Origin: an uncultured Eubacteriales bacterium
GTDB taxonomy: Bacteria; Bacillota; Clostridia; Oscillospirales; CAG-272
Reading direction: 5' to 3'
NCBI GenBank assembly: GCA_902491535.1
Contig: CABUHS010000027.1
Location: forward strand, 1 to 35,318
Length of the DNA: 35,318 nucleotides
Positions 1-6,032 of this stretch are shown piece by piece. The position numbers and the translations under genes are program-made. Positions within the stretch are counted from its first letter, which is position 1. Each line of letters begins with the position of its first letter. The notes under the pieces are model-generated. The model made no database searches, was not told the origin of the DNA, and saw nothing but the letters and a program-made list of their open reading frames with translations.

Positions 1-193
1 AACGGCAGTTATATTTCGTATCCGGCTTTATATCCGCATCCCTGTCGAAAAGTATAGCAGCATCTTTAAACGGCTGCATCATACCTACAAGCCCTCCGAC
101 GATCTCTTTTATCTTATCTTCATCGTCGGGAATACATATCACCTGCGGATCATGCCCCCTGCGTTTTAATATGCATCTGATCTTTCGTTTCAT
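1..193 (-). CDS. Partial DUF3846-like protein (N-terminal part only)
   Basis: The reading frame starts at an ATG at 193 behind a good ribosome binding site (GAGGAAG, about 7 bases upstream) and runs off the left edge, so only 64 residues are visible. The pattern of an IVGG step followed by an aspartate-rich stretch and a late CR resembles DUF3846 proteins of phages and conjugative elements, whose function is unknown. It follows the small HTH gene at 207-431 with a 13-base gap, so the two are probably co-transcribed. The family call comes from memory of the domain pattern and is tentative. Confidence 0.55.
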   Translation of the reverse strand, partial: MKRKIRCILKRRGHDPQVICIPDDEDKIKEIVGGLVGMMQPFKDAAILFDRDADIKPDTKYNCR

Positions 194-206
194 TTTTAAA
201 CTTCCT

Positions 207-431
207 CTATATGAATTTTACTCTGTCTTCGGGTTTTACGCGTATTATGTCGCACATCCGGCGGAGTTCTCCGAGCCTGAACATTCCCGGACTGTTTAAG
301 TGATCCGAAAGACATCTTGCGGTTATTCCGAGATTCTTTGCAATGTCTTCCTTTGTAAGACCGCTTATTGCGATATATCCCTCAATGATTCTCCGCAGTT
401 CTACATCCCGCGGTGCTTTTGGTCTTTTCAT
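207..431 (-). CDS. Small helix-turn-helix protein of the mobile element
   Basis: This 74-residue basic protein carries a helix-turn-helix at about residues 22-50, where the segment TKEDIAKNLGITARCLSDHL fits the XRE/Cro type. There is nothing beyond the DNA-binding fold, so it is probably a phage or ICE-type regulator. The ATG at 431 follows AAAGGAG with about ten bases of spacing, which supports the start. It forms a likely operon with the DUF3846-like gene downstream and is transcribed away from the toxin-antitoxin pair at 539-1050. The target is unknown. Confidence 0.7.
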   Translation of the reverse strand: MKRPKAPRDVELRRIIEGYIAISGLTKEDIAKNLGITARCLSDHLNSPGMFRLGELRRMCDIIRVKPEDRVKFI

Positions 432-491
432 CGTTTTTCACTCTCCTTTATAATTTTTTATGAAATATCCTGATAAATTCTGCATATACTA

Positions 492-520
492 TTGACGTAC
501 GGAAAAACGTATGTTATACT
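492..520 (+). promoter_or_regulatory. Toxin-antitoxin promoter with operator dyad
   Basis: A TTGACG -35 box (492-497) and a TATACT -10 box (515-520) are separated by exactly 17 bases. The spacer holds an imperfect inverted repeat, ACGTACG (495-501) and CGTATGT (508-514), six of seven positions matching. It would place a repressor directly between the boxes. Phd/YefM antitoxins normally autorepress this way; binding here is inferred. Confidence 0.75.
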
Positions 521-538
521 ATAACCGAGGTGATAAAG

Positions 539-787
539 GTGTATAACACAAATGTAACAAATGCACGTGCAAATCTGTATGACCTTGTAAATATGGCGAT
601 CGACGACTCCGAGGTCATCAATATCTCTACCAAAAACGGCAACGCTGTTCTTATCAGCGAAGCAGATTATAACTCCCTGATCGAAACTCTTTATCTCAGC
701 GCCGATCCGGCTTACAAGAAGTCTCTTATCGAAGGAAGAGATACTCCCCTCTCCGATTGCATAAGCGAAGAAAATGTCTCATGGTAA
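539..787 (+). CDS. Phd/YefM-family antitoxin
   Basis: This is the antitoxin of a type II toxin-antitoxin pair. The N-terminal segment VTNARANLYDLVNMA is the typical Phd/YefM DNA-binding region, and the acidic, disordered-looking C-terminus would wrap the toxin. I chose the GTG at 539 because GAGGTG (527-532) then lies at proper spacing; a GTG at 530 is also in frame and would add three residues. Its stop overlaps the toxin start by seven bases (ATGGTAA at 781-787), so translation is coupled. The role is to neutralise the RNase toxin and, with it, repress the operon through the dyad at 495-514. Confidence 0.88.
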   Translation: MYNTNVTNARANLYDLVNMAIDDSEVINISTKNGNAVLISEADYNSLIETLYLSADPAYKKSLIEGRDTPLSDCISEENVSW

Positions 788-1050
788 AATATAAGATCGT
801 ATATACCAAGACAGCGGCAAAAGATATAGAATATCTTAAATCTGCCGGACTGGATAAAAAAGCAAAGAAGCTTATCGACATTCTCAGAGAGGATCCTTTC
901 AGAAATCCTCCGCCTTATGAAAAGCTTATCGGAGATCTTAAAGGTCTTTATTCCCGAAGGATCAATATTCAGCACAGACTTGTATATGAAATCTTTCCGG
1001 AAGCAGAGACAGTTAAGATAGTCAGCCTTTGGAAGCATTATGAGTTTTGA
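781..1050 (+). CDS. YoeB/Txe-family mRNA interferase toxin
   Basis: The 89-residue product matches the YoeB/Txe branch of RelE-type ribosome-dependent endoribonucleases. The core segment SRRINIQHRLVYEI and the terminal KHYEF are characteristic. The residues aligned with the catalytic set of E. coli YoeB (Glu46, Arg65, His83, Tyr84) appear as Glu47, Arg66, His86 and Tyr87, so the enzyme looks intact. A longer frame beginning at 757 lies inside the antitoxin and is unlikely; the ATG at 781 overlaps the antitoxin stop. The pair probably stabilises the mobile element. A strong terminator follows at 1060-1085. Confidence 0.88.
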   Translation: MVKYKIVYTKTAAKDIEYLKSAGLDKKAKKLIDILREDPFRNPPPYEKLIGDLKGLYSRRINIQHRLVYEIFPEAETVKIVSLWKHYEF

Positions 1051-1059
1051 TCAAATCTG

Positions 1060-1085
1060 ACAGACGCATAGCGTCTGTCTTTTTT
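1060..1085 (+). terminator. Intrinsic terminator of the toxin-antitoxin operon
   Basis: A perfect 8-bp stem (ACAGACGC and GCGTCTGT around the loop ATA) is followed by CTTTTTT. It lies ten bases after the toxin stop, just at the end of the convergent XRE gene. Confidence 0.85.
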
Positions 1086-1374
1086 ATTCTCCGTTATCCT
1101 CTCCCTCCGTTTCTTCTTCGAGTAGCTCCTCAAAAGCTTTATTATAAAAACTTATAATTATATGTCTATCATATTTTTTATTTGCATCTTTTTTATTTGC
1201 TTTTCTTATCTCCTCAACCATATTATCTATGACATCATTAAGCGCTATATACATTTTACAACTCGCTGGTGTTTTTCTGTTTTCCCACCTTGAAATAGTA
1301 GATTGGCTAAGTCCTGTTCTGATTGCCATGTCCTTTTGCGTCATATCCAATTTAGTTCTTAGATATCTTATCAT
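1084..1374 (-). CDS. XRE-family regulator with acidic tail
   Basis: The 96-residue product has a classic XRE helix-turn-helix at about residues 9-32, with TQKDMAIRTGLSQSTISRWE as the recognition core, followed by a mixed-charge segment and a glutamate-rich end. The ATG at 1374 follows GGGGAG at good spacing. It lies downstream of the Cro-like gene (1579-1824) and the 44-residue membrane protein (1428-1562) in the same direction, so it is probably the third gene of that operon. A 19-bp perfect direct repeat flanks it (1098-1116 inside its 3' end, 1387-1405 just before its start). A regulator of the element is the likeliest role. Confidence 0.75.
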   Translation of the reverse strand: MIRYLRTKLDMTQKDMAIRTGLSQSTISRWENRKTPASCKMYIALNDVIDNMVEEIRKANKKDANKKYDRHIIISFYNKAFEELLEEETEGEDNGE

Positions 1375-1386
1375 TTTATCATCTCC

Positions 1387-1405
1387 CCTCTCCCTCCGTT
1401 TCTTC
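1387..1405. repeat. 19-bp direct repeat, copy 2 (copy 1 at 1098-1116)
   Basis: The sequence CCTCTCCCTCCGTTTCTTC occurs identically at 1098-1116 and 1387-1405. Copy 1 encodes the acidic tail of the XRE protein and copy 2 lies just upstream of that gene's ribosome binding site. Such repeats are expected after a tandem duplication or deletion event. Confidence 0.8.
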
Positions 1406-1427
1406 CTTGTGCTTTATCGACAGTGCA

Positions 1428-1562
1428 TTATTTTTTTGTAACAATATAGAGCCAAAACAAAAAAATAATTAATCCAATTGTCGCGCCTTGAAAATAAGTT
1501 ATAATTAAACTTGAAAGTATTATGTAAGCAATACTACTTTTTTCTACATAAAAATGTATCAT
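1428..1562 (-). CDS. 44-residue predicted membrane protein
   Basis: A short frame starts at ATG 1562 and stops at TAA 1430-1428. The product is almost entirely hydrophobic: residues about 10-24 and 28-42 form two candidate membrane helices (IAYIILSSLIITYF and IGLIIFLFWLYIV), ending in TKK. It starts 16 bases after the stop of the Cro-like gene and ends 53 bases before the XRE gene, all in one direction behind the promoter at 1945-1973. No strong ribosome binding site is visible, so it may depend on translational coupling. I do not recognise a family; small hydrophobic proteins in phage immunity operons can act in superinfection exclusion or as toxins, but that is only a possibility. Confidence 0.45.
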   Translation of the reverse strand: MIHFYVEKSSIAYIILSSLIITYFQGATIGLIIFLFWLYIVTKK

Positions 1563-1578
1563 ATTTTATTTTTGCAGT

Positions 1579-1824
1579 TCACTTTTCATCCGTTTCCGGT
1601 ATTTCCAAAATAGCGTTGATCTCACGTATTTCAGCAATATGAGCTGAAGCACAGTTTCCATATAGTAACGCGCTTAAAAGAGCCTTATTTATTTTAAATC
1701 CCTTTTCATTAAGCTTATTGACAAGATCCTGCTGTCTGAGACCTCTGTCAATAAGTCTTTTTTTGACTTCTGTTCCCCACGGTGAATATTGCTTTTTTGT
1801 CGCGCGTTCGGTAAAAACGAACAT
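1579..1824 (-). CDS. Cro-like HTH protein of the element's immunity region
   Basis: This 81-residue protein has a divergent helix-turn-helix at about residues 28-60 (RQQDLVNKLNEKGFKINKAL). The N-terminus resembles small phage and ICE proteins that stand opposite an ImmR/CI repressor. The ATG at 1824 is preceded by GAAAGGA at suitable spacing. Its promoter (1945-1973) carries a repressor operator in the spacer, so it should be the early-phase gene that the ImmR-like repressor shuts off. A function as Cro or excision-control factor is inferred from position. Confidence 0.7.
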   Translation of the reverse strand: MFVFTERATKKQYSPWGTEVKKRLIDRGLRQQDLVNKLNEKGFKINKALLSALLYGNCASAHIAEIREINAILEIPETDEK

Positions 1825-1849
1825 TATATCATTCCTTTCAATTTATTTC

Positions 1850-1878
1850 TTGACAAGTTGCACGACAAGCGGTATAAT
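1850..1878 (+). promoter_or_regulatory. Consensus promoter reading toward the ImmR-like repressor
   Basis: Perfect TTGACA (1850-1855) and TATAAT (1873-1878) boxes are separated by 17 bases. Transcription would start near 1885 and give a leader of roughly 145 bases that crosses both CTTAC operators before the repressor gene at 2031. Confidence 0.7.
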
Positions 1879-1908
1879 GATTTTGTGAGAATCAATTAAA
1901 TTACCTAC

Positions 1909-1925
1909 ACACGATATTTACGTGT
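1909..1925. promoter_or_regulatory. Inverted repeat ACACG-N7-CGTGT between the divergent promoters
   Basis: The half-sites are exact and lie downstream of both facing promoters, in the early transcribed region of each. It differs from the CTTAC-N5-GTAAG operators, so it may bind a second factor such as the Cro-like protein. That assignment is speculative. Confidence 0.4.
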
Positions 1926-1944
1926 TGTGTAACTTGTTGTTTAT

Positions 1945-1973
1945 ATTATACCTTACAATTCGTAAGGTGTCAA
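1945..1973 (-). promoter_or_regulatory. Early promoter with embedded ImmR-type operator
   Basis: Read on the minus strand, TTGACA (1973-1968) and TATAAT (1950-1945) are both perfect and 17 bases apart. The spacer is filled by the dyad CTTAC-N5-GTAAG (1952-1966). A repressor there would block RNA polymerase directly. It drives the Cro-like, 44-residue and XRE genes. Confidence 0.85.
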
Positions 1974-1982
1974 TATATTTTT

Positions 1983-1997
1983 CTTACATTTTGTAAG
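1983..1997. promoter_or_regulatory. Second CTTAC-N5-GTAAG operator
   Basis: This 15-bp dyad has the same half-sites as the one at 1952-1966. Their centres are 31 bp apart, about three helical turns, so two repressor dimers would bind the same face of the helix. Cooperative binding by the ImmR-like protein is a reasonable inference. Confidence 0.8.
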
Positions 1998-2030
1998 TCT
2001 GTCGATTTGCACAAAGAAGGGATACTCATT

Positions 2031-2366
2031 TTGGTTAATGTTAACAAAATAAAAAGATTGTCTAAACAACATGGTATTAGTTTGTCTTTCATCTGTGGAA
2101 AAATCGGTGTTGCCAAAGTATATTTTAATGATATCGAAAAAAGTGGACGTGATATACCCGACGATCGTCTATCTGTTATTGCTGACTTGCTTGACACAAC
2201 GATTGAATATCTTAGGGATGAAACAGCTGAAGAGAAAAAAAACTTGTCACCTTCTGATGACCAAGTAAAAGTCGCTCTTTTCGGCGGCGATGAAGAAGTA
2301 ACCGACGAAATGTGGGAAGAGGTGAAAAATTTCGTCGCGTTCGTGAAAGGAAAAAATAAAAAATGA
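2031..2366 (+). CDS. ImmR/CI-like XRE repressor
   Basis: This product of about 111 residues has an XRE helix-turn-helix in its N-terminal half (GISLSFICGKIGVAKVYFND followed by IPDDRLSVIADLLDTTIEYL) and a short acidic C-terminal region. I chose the TTG at 2031 because AGAAGGG lies about nine bases upstream; a TTG at 2007 is also in frame but has no site. Its stop overlaps the metalloprotease gene by four bases. This arrangement matches the ImmR-ImmA switch of ICEBs1-like elements and phages, in which the repressor maintains the integrated state and represses the opposite early operon. The two CTTAC operators are its likely targets. Confidence 0.8.
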   Translation: MVNVNKIKRLSKQHGISLSFICGKIGVAKVYFNDIEKSGRDIPDDRLSVIADLLDTTIEYLRDETAEEKKNLSPSDDQVKVALFGGDEEVTDEMWEEVKNFVAFVKGKNKK

Positions 2367-2773
2367 TAACTGACCGTCTTTATGATCTTGCAGATCACGA
2401 CGGGATTGAAGTGATCTGCGGTGCGAAACTCTCTCTTAATAAATCAATCTCAGTTAAAGACGGCGAAAATTTGTATATCGGTATCGACGATTCCGCTATG
2501 ACAACCTCCGCCGAAGAACGTGTTCACCTCGCTCATGAACTCGGGCATTGTGAAACGGGTTCGTTTTACAACATGTATTCACCTATCGACAATAGAGGAA
2601 AATGCGAAGAAAAAGCGAATGAATGGGCGATACATAATCTTATCCCGGAAGAAGACCTCCGCAGCGTTATTGCATCACGCGATGGAGAGATAAGTGTTTG
2701 GGAGCTTTCCGAGCATTTTGACGTAACAGAGCCTTTTATGCAAAAAGCATTGACTTTGTACTTTAAAAGTTAA
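2363..2773 (+). CDS. ImmA/IrrE-family metallopeptidase (anti-repressor)
   Basis: The 136-residue protein contains HELGH at residues 58-62, the zinc-binding motif of the ImmA/IrrE (DUF955) family, followed by a conserved EEKANEWA helix at about residues 80-90 that supplies the third ligand. In ICEBs1 and related phages, ImmA cleaves the ImmR repressor after DNA damage or quorum signals and so induces the element. The ATGA overlap with the repressor gene (2363-2366) couples their translation. Length and motifs are normal for the family, so it appears intact. Confidence 0.9.
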   Translation: MITDRLYDLADHDGIEVICGAKLSLNKSISVKDGENLYIGIDDSAMTTSAEERVHLAHELGHCETGSFYNMYSPIDNRGKCEEKANEWAIHNLIPEEDLRSVIASRDGEISVWELSEHFDVTEPFMQKALTLYFKS

Positions 2774-2804
2774 AAAGGACCTGCCATTGAAAGCAGGTCT
2801 TTTG
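2774..2804 (+). terminator. Terminator after the ImmR/ImmA operon
   Basis: GACCTGC (2778-2784) pairs with GCAGGTC (2793-2799), extended by AAAAG and CTTTT on the outside. The T stretch is short, but the stem is strong and lies directly after the immA stop. Confidence 0.75.
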
Positions 2805-2876
2805 AGGATATAATAAAAATAACATTTTAAGTGAAGGGCATAGAAAATAAAATAAAAAAACTTTGGGTAAATTATT

Positions 2877-3848
2877 ATGAATAAATATTATATTAAGCAA
2901 TGCATTAAGTTCATTGCTATTACTTTTGCGTTGGGTTCTCCTTTATTTGTATTACAATTTGGAAATAAGTTATCAGGAACTTCTCCTTTTTTTAAGATTA
3001 TATGTTCTATTGTTTCAGTATGTACTCCTTTTGTCCTATTTTATATATTATCTACATATAAAGAAAAAATAAGTGAACTTAGTTATGATATAAGTAATTT
3101 AAAAGAAAAAATATCTTCAAATGAAGATGATTATGAACGTCAGATAAGCTACAAAAATTCTGAAATTGAAGCTATAAAGAGTCAACATAGAAAAATTTTT
3201 TTTGATCATACCGATGAATTACGCGAATCTGCTTTAAGAGAGTTAACTTTTTACTGTCAACTGAATAAATATAACAATAATGTTGACGAATCAAATAAAG
3301 TCAATGAATGGAGTAAAACATATTTTTTTCATATTATTTATGAAATAGAACACCATATTCATTTGCTATTTTATTTAGAAGATTATTTATATTTAGAATA
3401 TTATAGTAACATAGCAGTGAAATTAATGTTATTCGTCTTATTAGATCATTATATATGCCAAAATCACATTGAAAGTGGTAACTTACTTTTATATAAACAA
3501 AAAATATTCCAAAGAATCAATCCCAATAATCCAAATAATAATTATGAGAAAAAAACACTTCAAATATTTGAAAAACAAATTAAATCTTTTGAAAAAACAA
3601 ATAACATATCATCAATAGATGATACCTTGAATGTTATGTGTAAAACATTTTTAGTAATATTACGAGATAGATTGTATATAGAAGATGAAGATTACGAATT
3701 TTCTTTAGAACCCGACTATTCGCCATTATACACCTATGAGTCTAATGCATTTTTTATTTCAATAACAAAAAAATATTTATCTACCATGGTTGATATTTTA
3801 AATTATTTTTGTGAAAGCGAAAAGGGCTCTCTGGAACTCAAAATGTAA
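2877..3848 (+). CDS. AT-rich membrane coiled-coil protein of unknown function
   Basis: I do not recognise this 323-residue protein. Two hydrophobic segments (about residues 10-28 and 38-58) form an N-terminal membrane anchor. A predicted coiled coil follows (about 60-105, rich in KEKIS, EIEAIK and similar heptads), then a helical, aromatic-rich C-terminal domain of about 210 residues with no obvious catalytic motif. The DNA is strikingly AT-rich compared with the neighbouring immA and integrase genes, which suggests separate acquisition. It sits between the immunity genes and the integrase, a common cargo slot. The start at ATG 2877 lacks a strong ribosome binding site. A membrane-anchored sensor or phage-exclusion protein is possible but unproven. 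Confidence 0.7.
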   Translation: MNKYYIKQCIKFIAITFALGSPLFVLQFGNKLSGTSPFFKIICSIVSVCTPFVLFYILSTYKEKISELSYDISNLKEKISSNEDDYERQISYKNSEIEAIKSQHRKIFFDHTDELRESALRELTFYCQLNKYNNNVDESNKVNEWSKTYFFHIIYEIEHHIHLLFYLEDYLYLEYYSNIAVKLMLFVLLDHYICQNHIESGNLLLYKQKIFQRINPNNPNNNYEKKTLQIFEKQIKSFEKTNNISSIDDTLNVMCKTFLVILRDRLYIEDEDYEFSLEPDYSPLYTYESNAFFISITKKYLSTMVDILNYFCESEKGSLELKM

Positions 3849-3932
3849 TAAGAAAAACAAGTTCTGAATATTCTATCATACAAATCTTTTTTATTGTGAT
3901 GGACAAGTAAATAATTTGAGGATGACGGAAAA

Positions 3933-4694
3933 ATGAAAAAGGAATGTAGCAACTGCGAATTCAACTGGAATAGAATCTGTACCGGACATGGGAATGTTTA
4001 TCAGTATGGTGAAACAATTATTGATGATACAAAATGCTGTAATGATTGGAGTGAAAATTCTACTTATTTTAATCAAAAAATAACAACGGCGCCCCGATTT
4101 TTAAGAGAAGCCTATCATTATTGCCATATTTCTTATCAGACGTTTTCTGAACTTATTGATAATTTTGAATCCGGCAAACCAGTGCCAATTAACATTTTTG
4201 ATGCTATCAAGCATATATATGGAATCAGCATGATTGACATTGCTGTACTAATAGGTGTTACATATGGTGTTGTTCATAACGCAAAAACAAAAGGATTTGC
4301 AAAGAAAAGAATTGCTCAATTTTCAGACAGTCTATGCATACCTGAAAAATTTCTACTTAATTGTACAACCAATGATTTTGATGAACTACGGAGTTGCAAG
4401 AATAGTTTTTTTGATAAACCCAATATAAATGAAACTCTTGAATCCATGCCGGACTGGAAAACAAACTTAGCACGTGAAATTTCGGCCTACCTTCATTGTC
4501 CAATACATATCGCAAAAACTATCGCAAGAGTTGACCACCTCTATTGGAATCATGAATTTTCTGTAGATGAATATACTGAAAGCGAACGTACACTCATAAA
4601 TTATCTCTCAAGGGCTACCAAAAAAAATAAACCCATTCATGATTTAGAATATTCTTTGGATATGGGATGTCGCCTACATATTAACCGCTATTAA
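3933..4694 (+). CDS. Cysteine-rich cargo protein of unknown function
   Basis: The 253-residue product starts with a small cysteine cluster (Cys5, Cys8, Cys16, Cys35, Cys36), possibly a metal-binding knuckle. A helical middle follows; the region around residues 85-125 (IKHIYGISMIDIAVLIGVTY and onward) looks like a helix-turn-helix of XRE type. A second, less clear helical repeat lies near residues 165-200. The ATG at 3933 follows GAGGATGACGG. It is AT-rich and is co-oriented with the unknown membrane protein, from which it is separated by 84 bases, so they may act together. A DNA-binding regulator with a zinc knuckle is the best structural guess; I know no named family. Confidence 0.65.
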   Translation: MKKECSNCEFNWNRICTGHGNVYQYGETIIDDTKCCNDWSENSTYFNQKITTAPRFLREAYHYCHISYQTFSELIDNFESGKPVPINIFDAIKHIYGISMIDIAVLIGVTYGVVHNAKTKGFAKKRIAQFSDSLCIPEKFLLNCTTNDFDELRSCKNSFFDKPNINETLESMPDWKTNLAREISAYLHCPIHIAKTIARVDHLYWNHEFSVDEYTESERTLINYLSRATKKNKPIHDLEYSLDMGCRLHINRY

Positions 4695-4741
4695 GTAAAA
4701 AGTTAAAGGTCTACTAAAAAAAGATCGTCTTATAGATTTAA

Positions 4742-4769
4742 ACAAGCCCTGCCGTACGGCAGGGCTTGT
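4742..4769. terminator. 28-bp perfect palindrome, probable bidirectional terminator
   Basis: The arms ACAAGCCCTGCC and GGCAGGGCTTGT flank GTAC and pair perfectly. It lies between the convergent ends of the cysteine-rich gene (plus) and the DUF6514-like gene (minus). Neither side has a strong T run, so termination may be partial. Confidence 0.55.
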
Positions 4770-4784
4770 CCGAAGATATGTAGT

Positions 4785-5006
4785 TCAGATATTGTCCTCG
4801 ATAACATCGAGCAGATGCACCGGATCAAGCATGCAGCGGTTAAAACGTCTGCACAGCTCGGATACGAACTTCTTACTTACAGAAATATCCGAGACAGCAT
4901 AGTCCGATCCGGAGAATCTTAATCCGAAAGCTACATAGCAGCCTGATTCATTGTTTTCTTTTTTTATTTTTGTGATTAGATAAGGTAAATCATATGGCAA
5001 GCGCAA
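4785..5006 (-). CDS. DUF6514-like small protein
   Basis: The C-terminal pattern VSDISVSKKFVSELCRRFN followed by DPVHLLDVIEDNI fits DUF6514, a small family of unknown function common in Clostridia and their mobile elements. The N-terminus is poorly defined. In frame there are only TTG codons (5006 and 5001), and both place the start inside the divergent integrase gene, overlapping it by up to 13 bases. No ribosome binding site is obvious. It may be an N-terminally truncated gene, or translation may start at a non-standard codon. The conserved C-terminal half supports a real coding history. Confidence 0.55.
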   Translation of the reverse strand: MRLPYDLPYLITKIKKENNESGCYVAFGLRFSGSDYAVSDISVSKKFVSELCRRFNRCMLDPVHLLDVIEDNI

Positions 5007-6028
5007 AAAAGTTAAAAAGCGGCAACTGGCGTTGTCTTGCTTATATCGGTAAAGACCGGGACGGAAAAAGAATATATAAATCTTTTACAGCTCCTACGAA
5101 AAAAGAAGCTGAGCTTATGGCTTTGACTTTCACCGGAGAGGAAAAAGAAAAGAACGACAGCAATATCACTCTCGGTGAAATTGTAGACAGATATATAGAC
5201 TCAAAAAGCAACATTCTGTCTGCAAGTACAATACTCGGATATAAAAGAATCCGTAAATCCTGTTTCGAAAATCTGTTTCGTTTGAATCTGACTGACATAA
5301 ACTCAGCTGTTTTACAATCATATGTAAATACGGAATCGGCTAAGGTGTCATCCAAAACAGTAAAAAACCGCTTTGGACTTATCATATCAGCACTTAAAAA
5401 TTATGATCCCGAAAGAAGCTTCTCTGTGCGGTATCCGTTAAGAATAAAACCTGATATTCAGATTCCTTCAAATGAAGATATAATAAAGCTTTGGGAATAT
5501 ACAAAAGGTTCTGACATGGAACTGCCGATTCTGCTCGGCGCATATGTCGGATTGCGCAGAAGTGAAATTTGTGCAATAGACAAAGTCGTAAACAATATGC
5601 TGCCCATTAATAAAGTAATGCTTATTAATGATTCCGGAGAGTGGATAACTCAAAACCGAACAAAAACAGAAGCCGGTAACCGTCTCGCTTATCCGCCGCC
5701 TTTCGTTATGGAAGTTATAAAAAAAACCGAACTGCCGATTCATCTCACGCCTAATCAAATCAGTAAGAAATTTCGAAAGATAACATCGGCTCTTGGATTG
5801 CCGAATTATCGATTTCATGATTTAAGACATTATTATGCTTCTGTGTTAATGTCTGCCGGTATTCCTGACAAATACGTAATGGAGCGGATCGGACACTCCA
5901 CAGACAATATGCTTAAAACGGTTTACCAACATACAATGAAAGAAAAAAATATGGAAATAAACCAAACTATAGATAAGGTTTTTGCTCAAATGCAACACGA
6001 AATGCAACACAAAGGCGATAAGCCTTGA
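4994..6028 (+). CDS. int: Tyrosine site-specific integrase of the element
   Basis: The 344-residue protein has the full phage-integrase layout. An N-terminal arm-binding region (about residues 1-55, starting MASAKKLKSGNW) is followed by a core-binding SAM-like domain (about 60-150) and the catalytic domain. The catalytic set is complete: Arg188 in GLRRSEI, His275 and Arg278 in FHDLRHYY, His301 in IGHSTDN and the nucleophile Tyr311 in VYQHT. It ends 19 bases before the tmRNA-derived attachment core at 6048-6073, as expected for an element that integrates into an RNA gene 3' end. The start overlaps the divergent DUF6514-like frame, and no classical ribosome binding site is visible. Confidence 0.93.
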   Translation: MASAKKLKSGNWRCLAYIGKDRDGKRIYKSFTAPTKKEAELMALTFTGEEKEKNDSNITLGEIVDRYIDSKSNILSASTILGYKRIRKSCFENLFRLNLTDINSAVLQSYVNTESAKVSSKTVKNRFGLIISALKNYDPERSFSVRYPLRIKPDIQIPSNEDIIKLWEYTKGSDMELPILLGAYVGLRRSEICAIDKVVNNMLPINKVMLINDSGEWITQNRTKTEAGNRLAYPPPFVMEVIKKTELPIHLTPNQISKKFRKITSALGLPNYRFHDLRHYYASVLMSAGIPDKYVMERIGHSTDNMLKTVYQHTMKEKNMEINQTIDKVFAQMQHEMQHKGDKP

Positions 6029-6032
6029 TAAA

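Noticed and set aside
712..1038. Minus-strand frame across the toxin-antitoxin genes
   Set aside because: It is antisense to two well-supported genes and lacks its own ribosome binding site and motifs.
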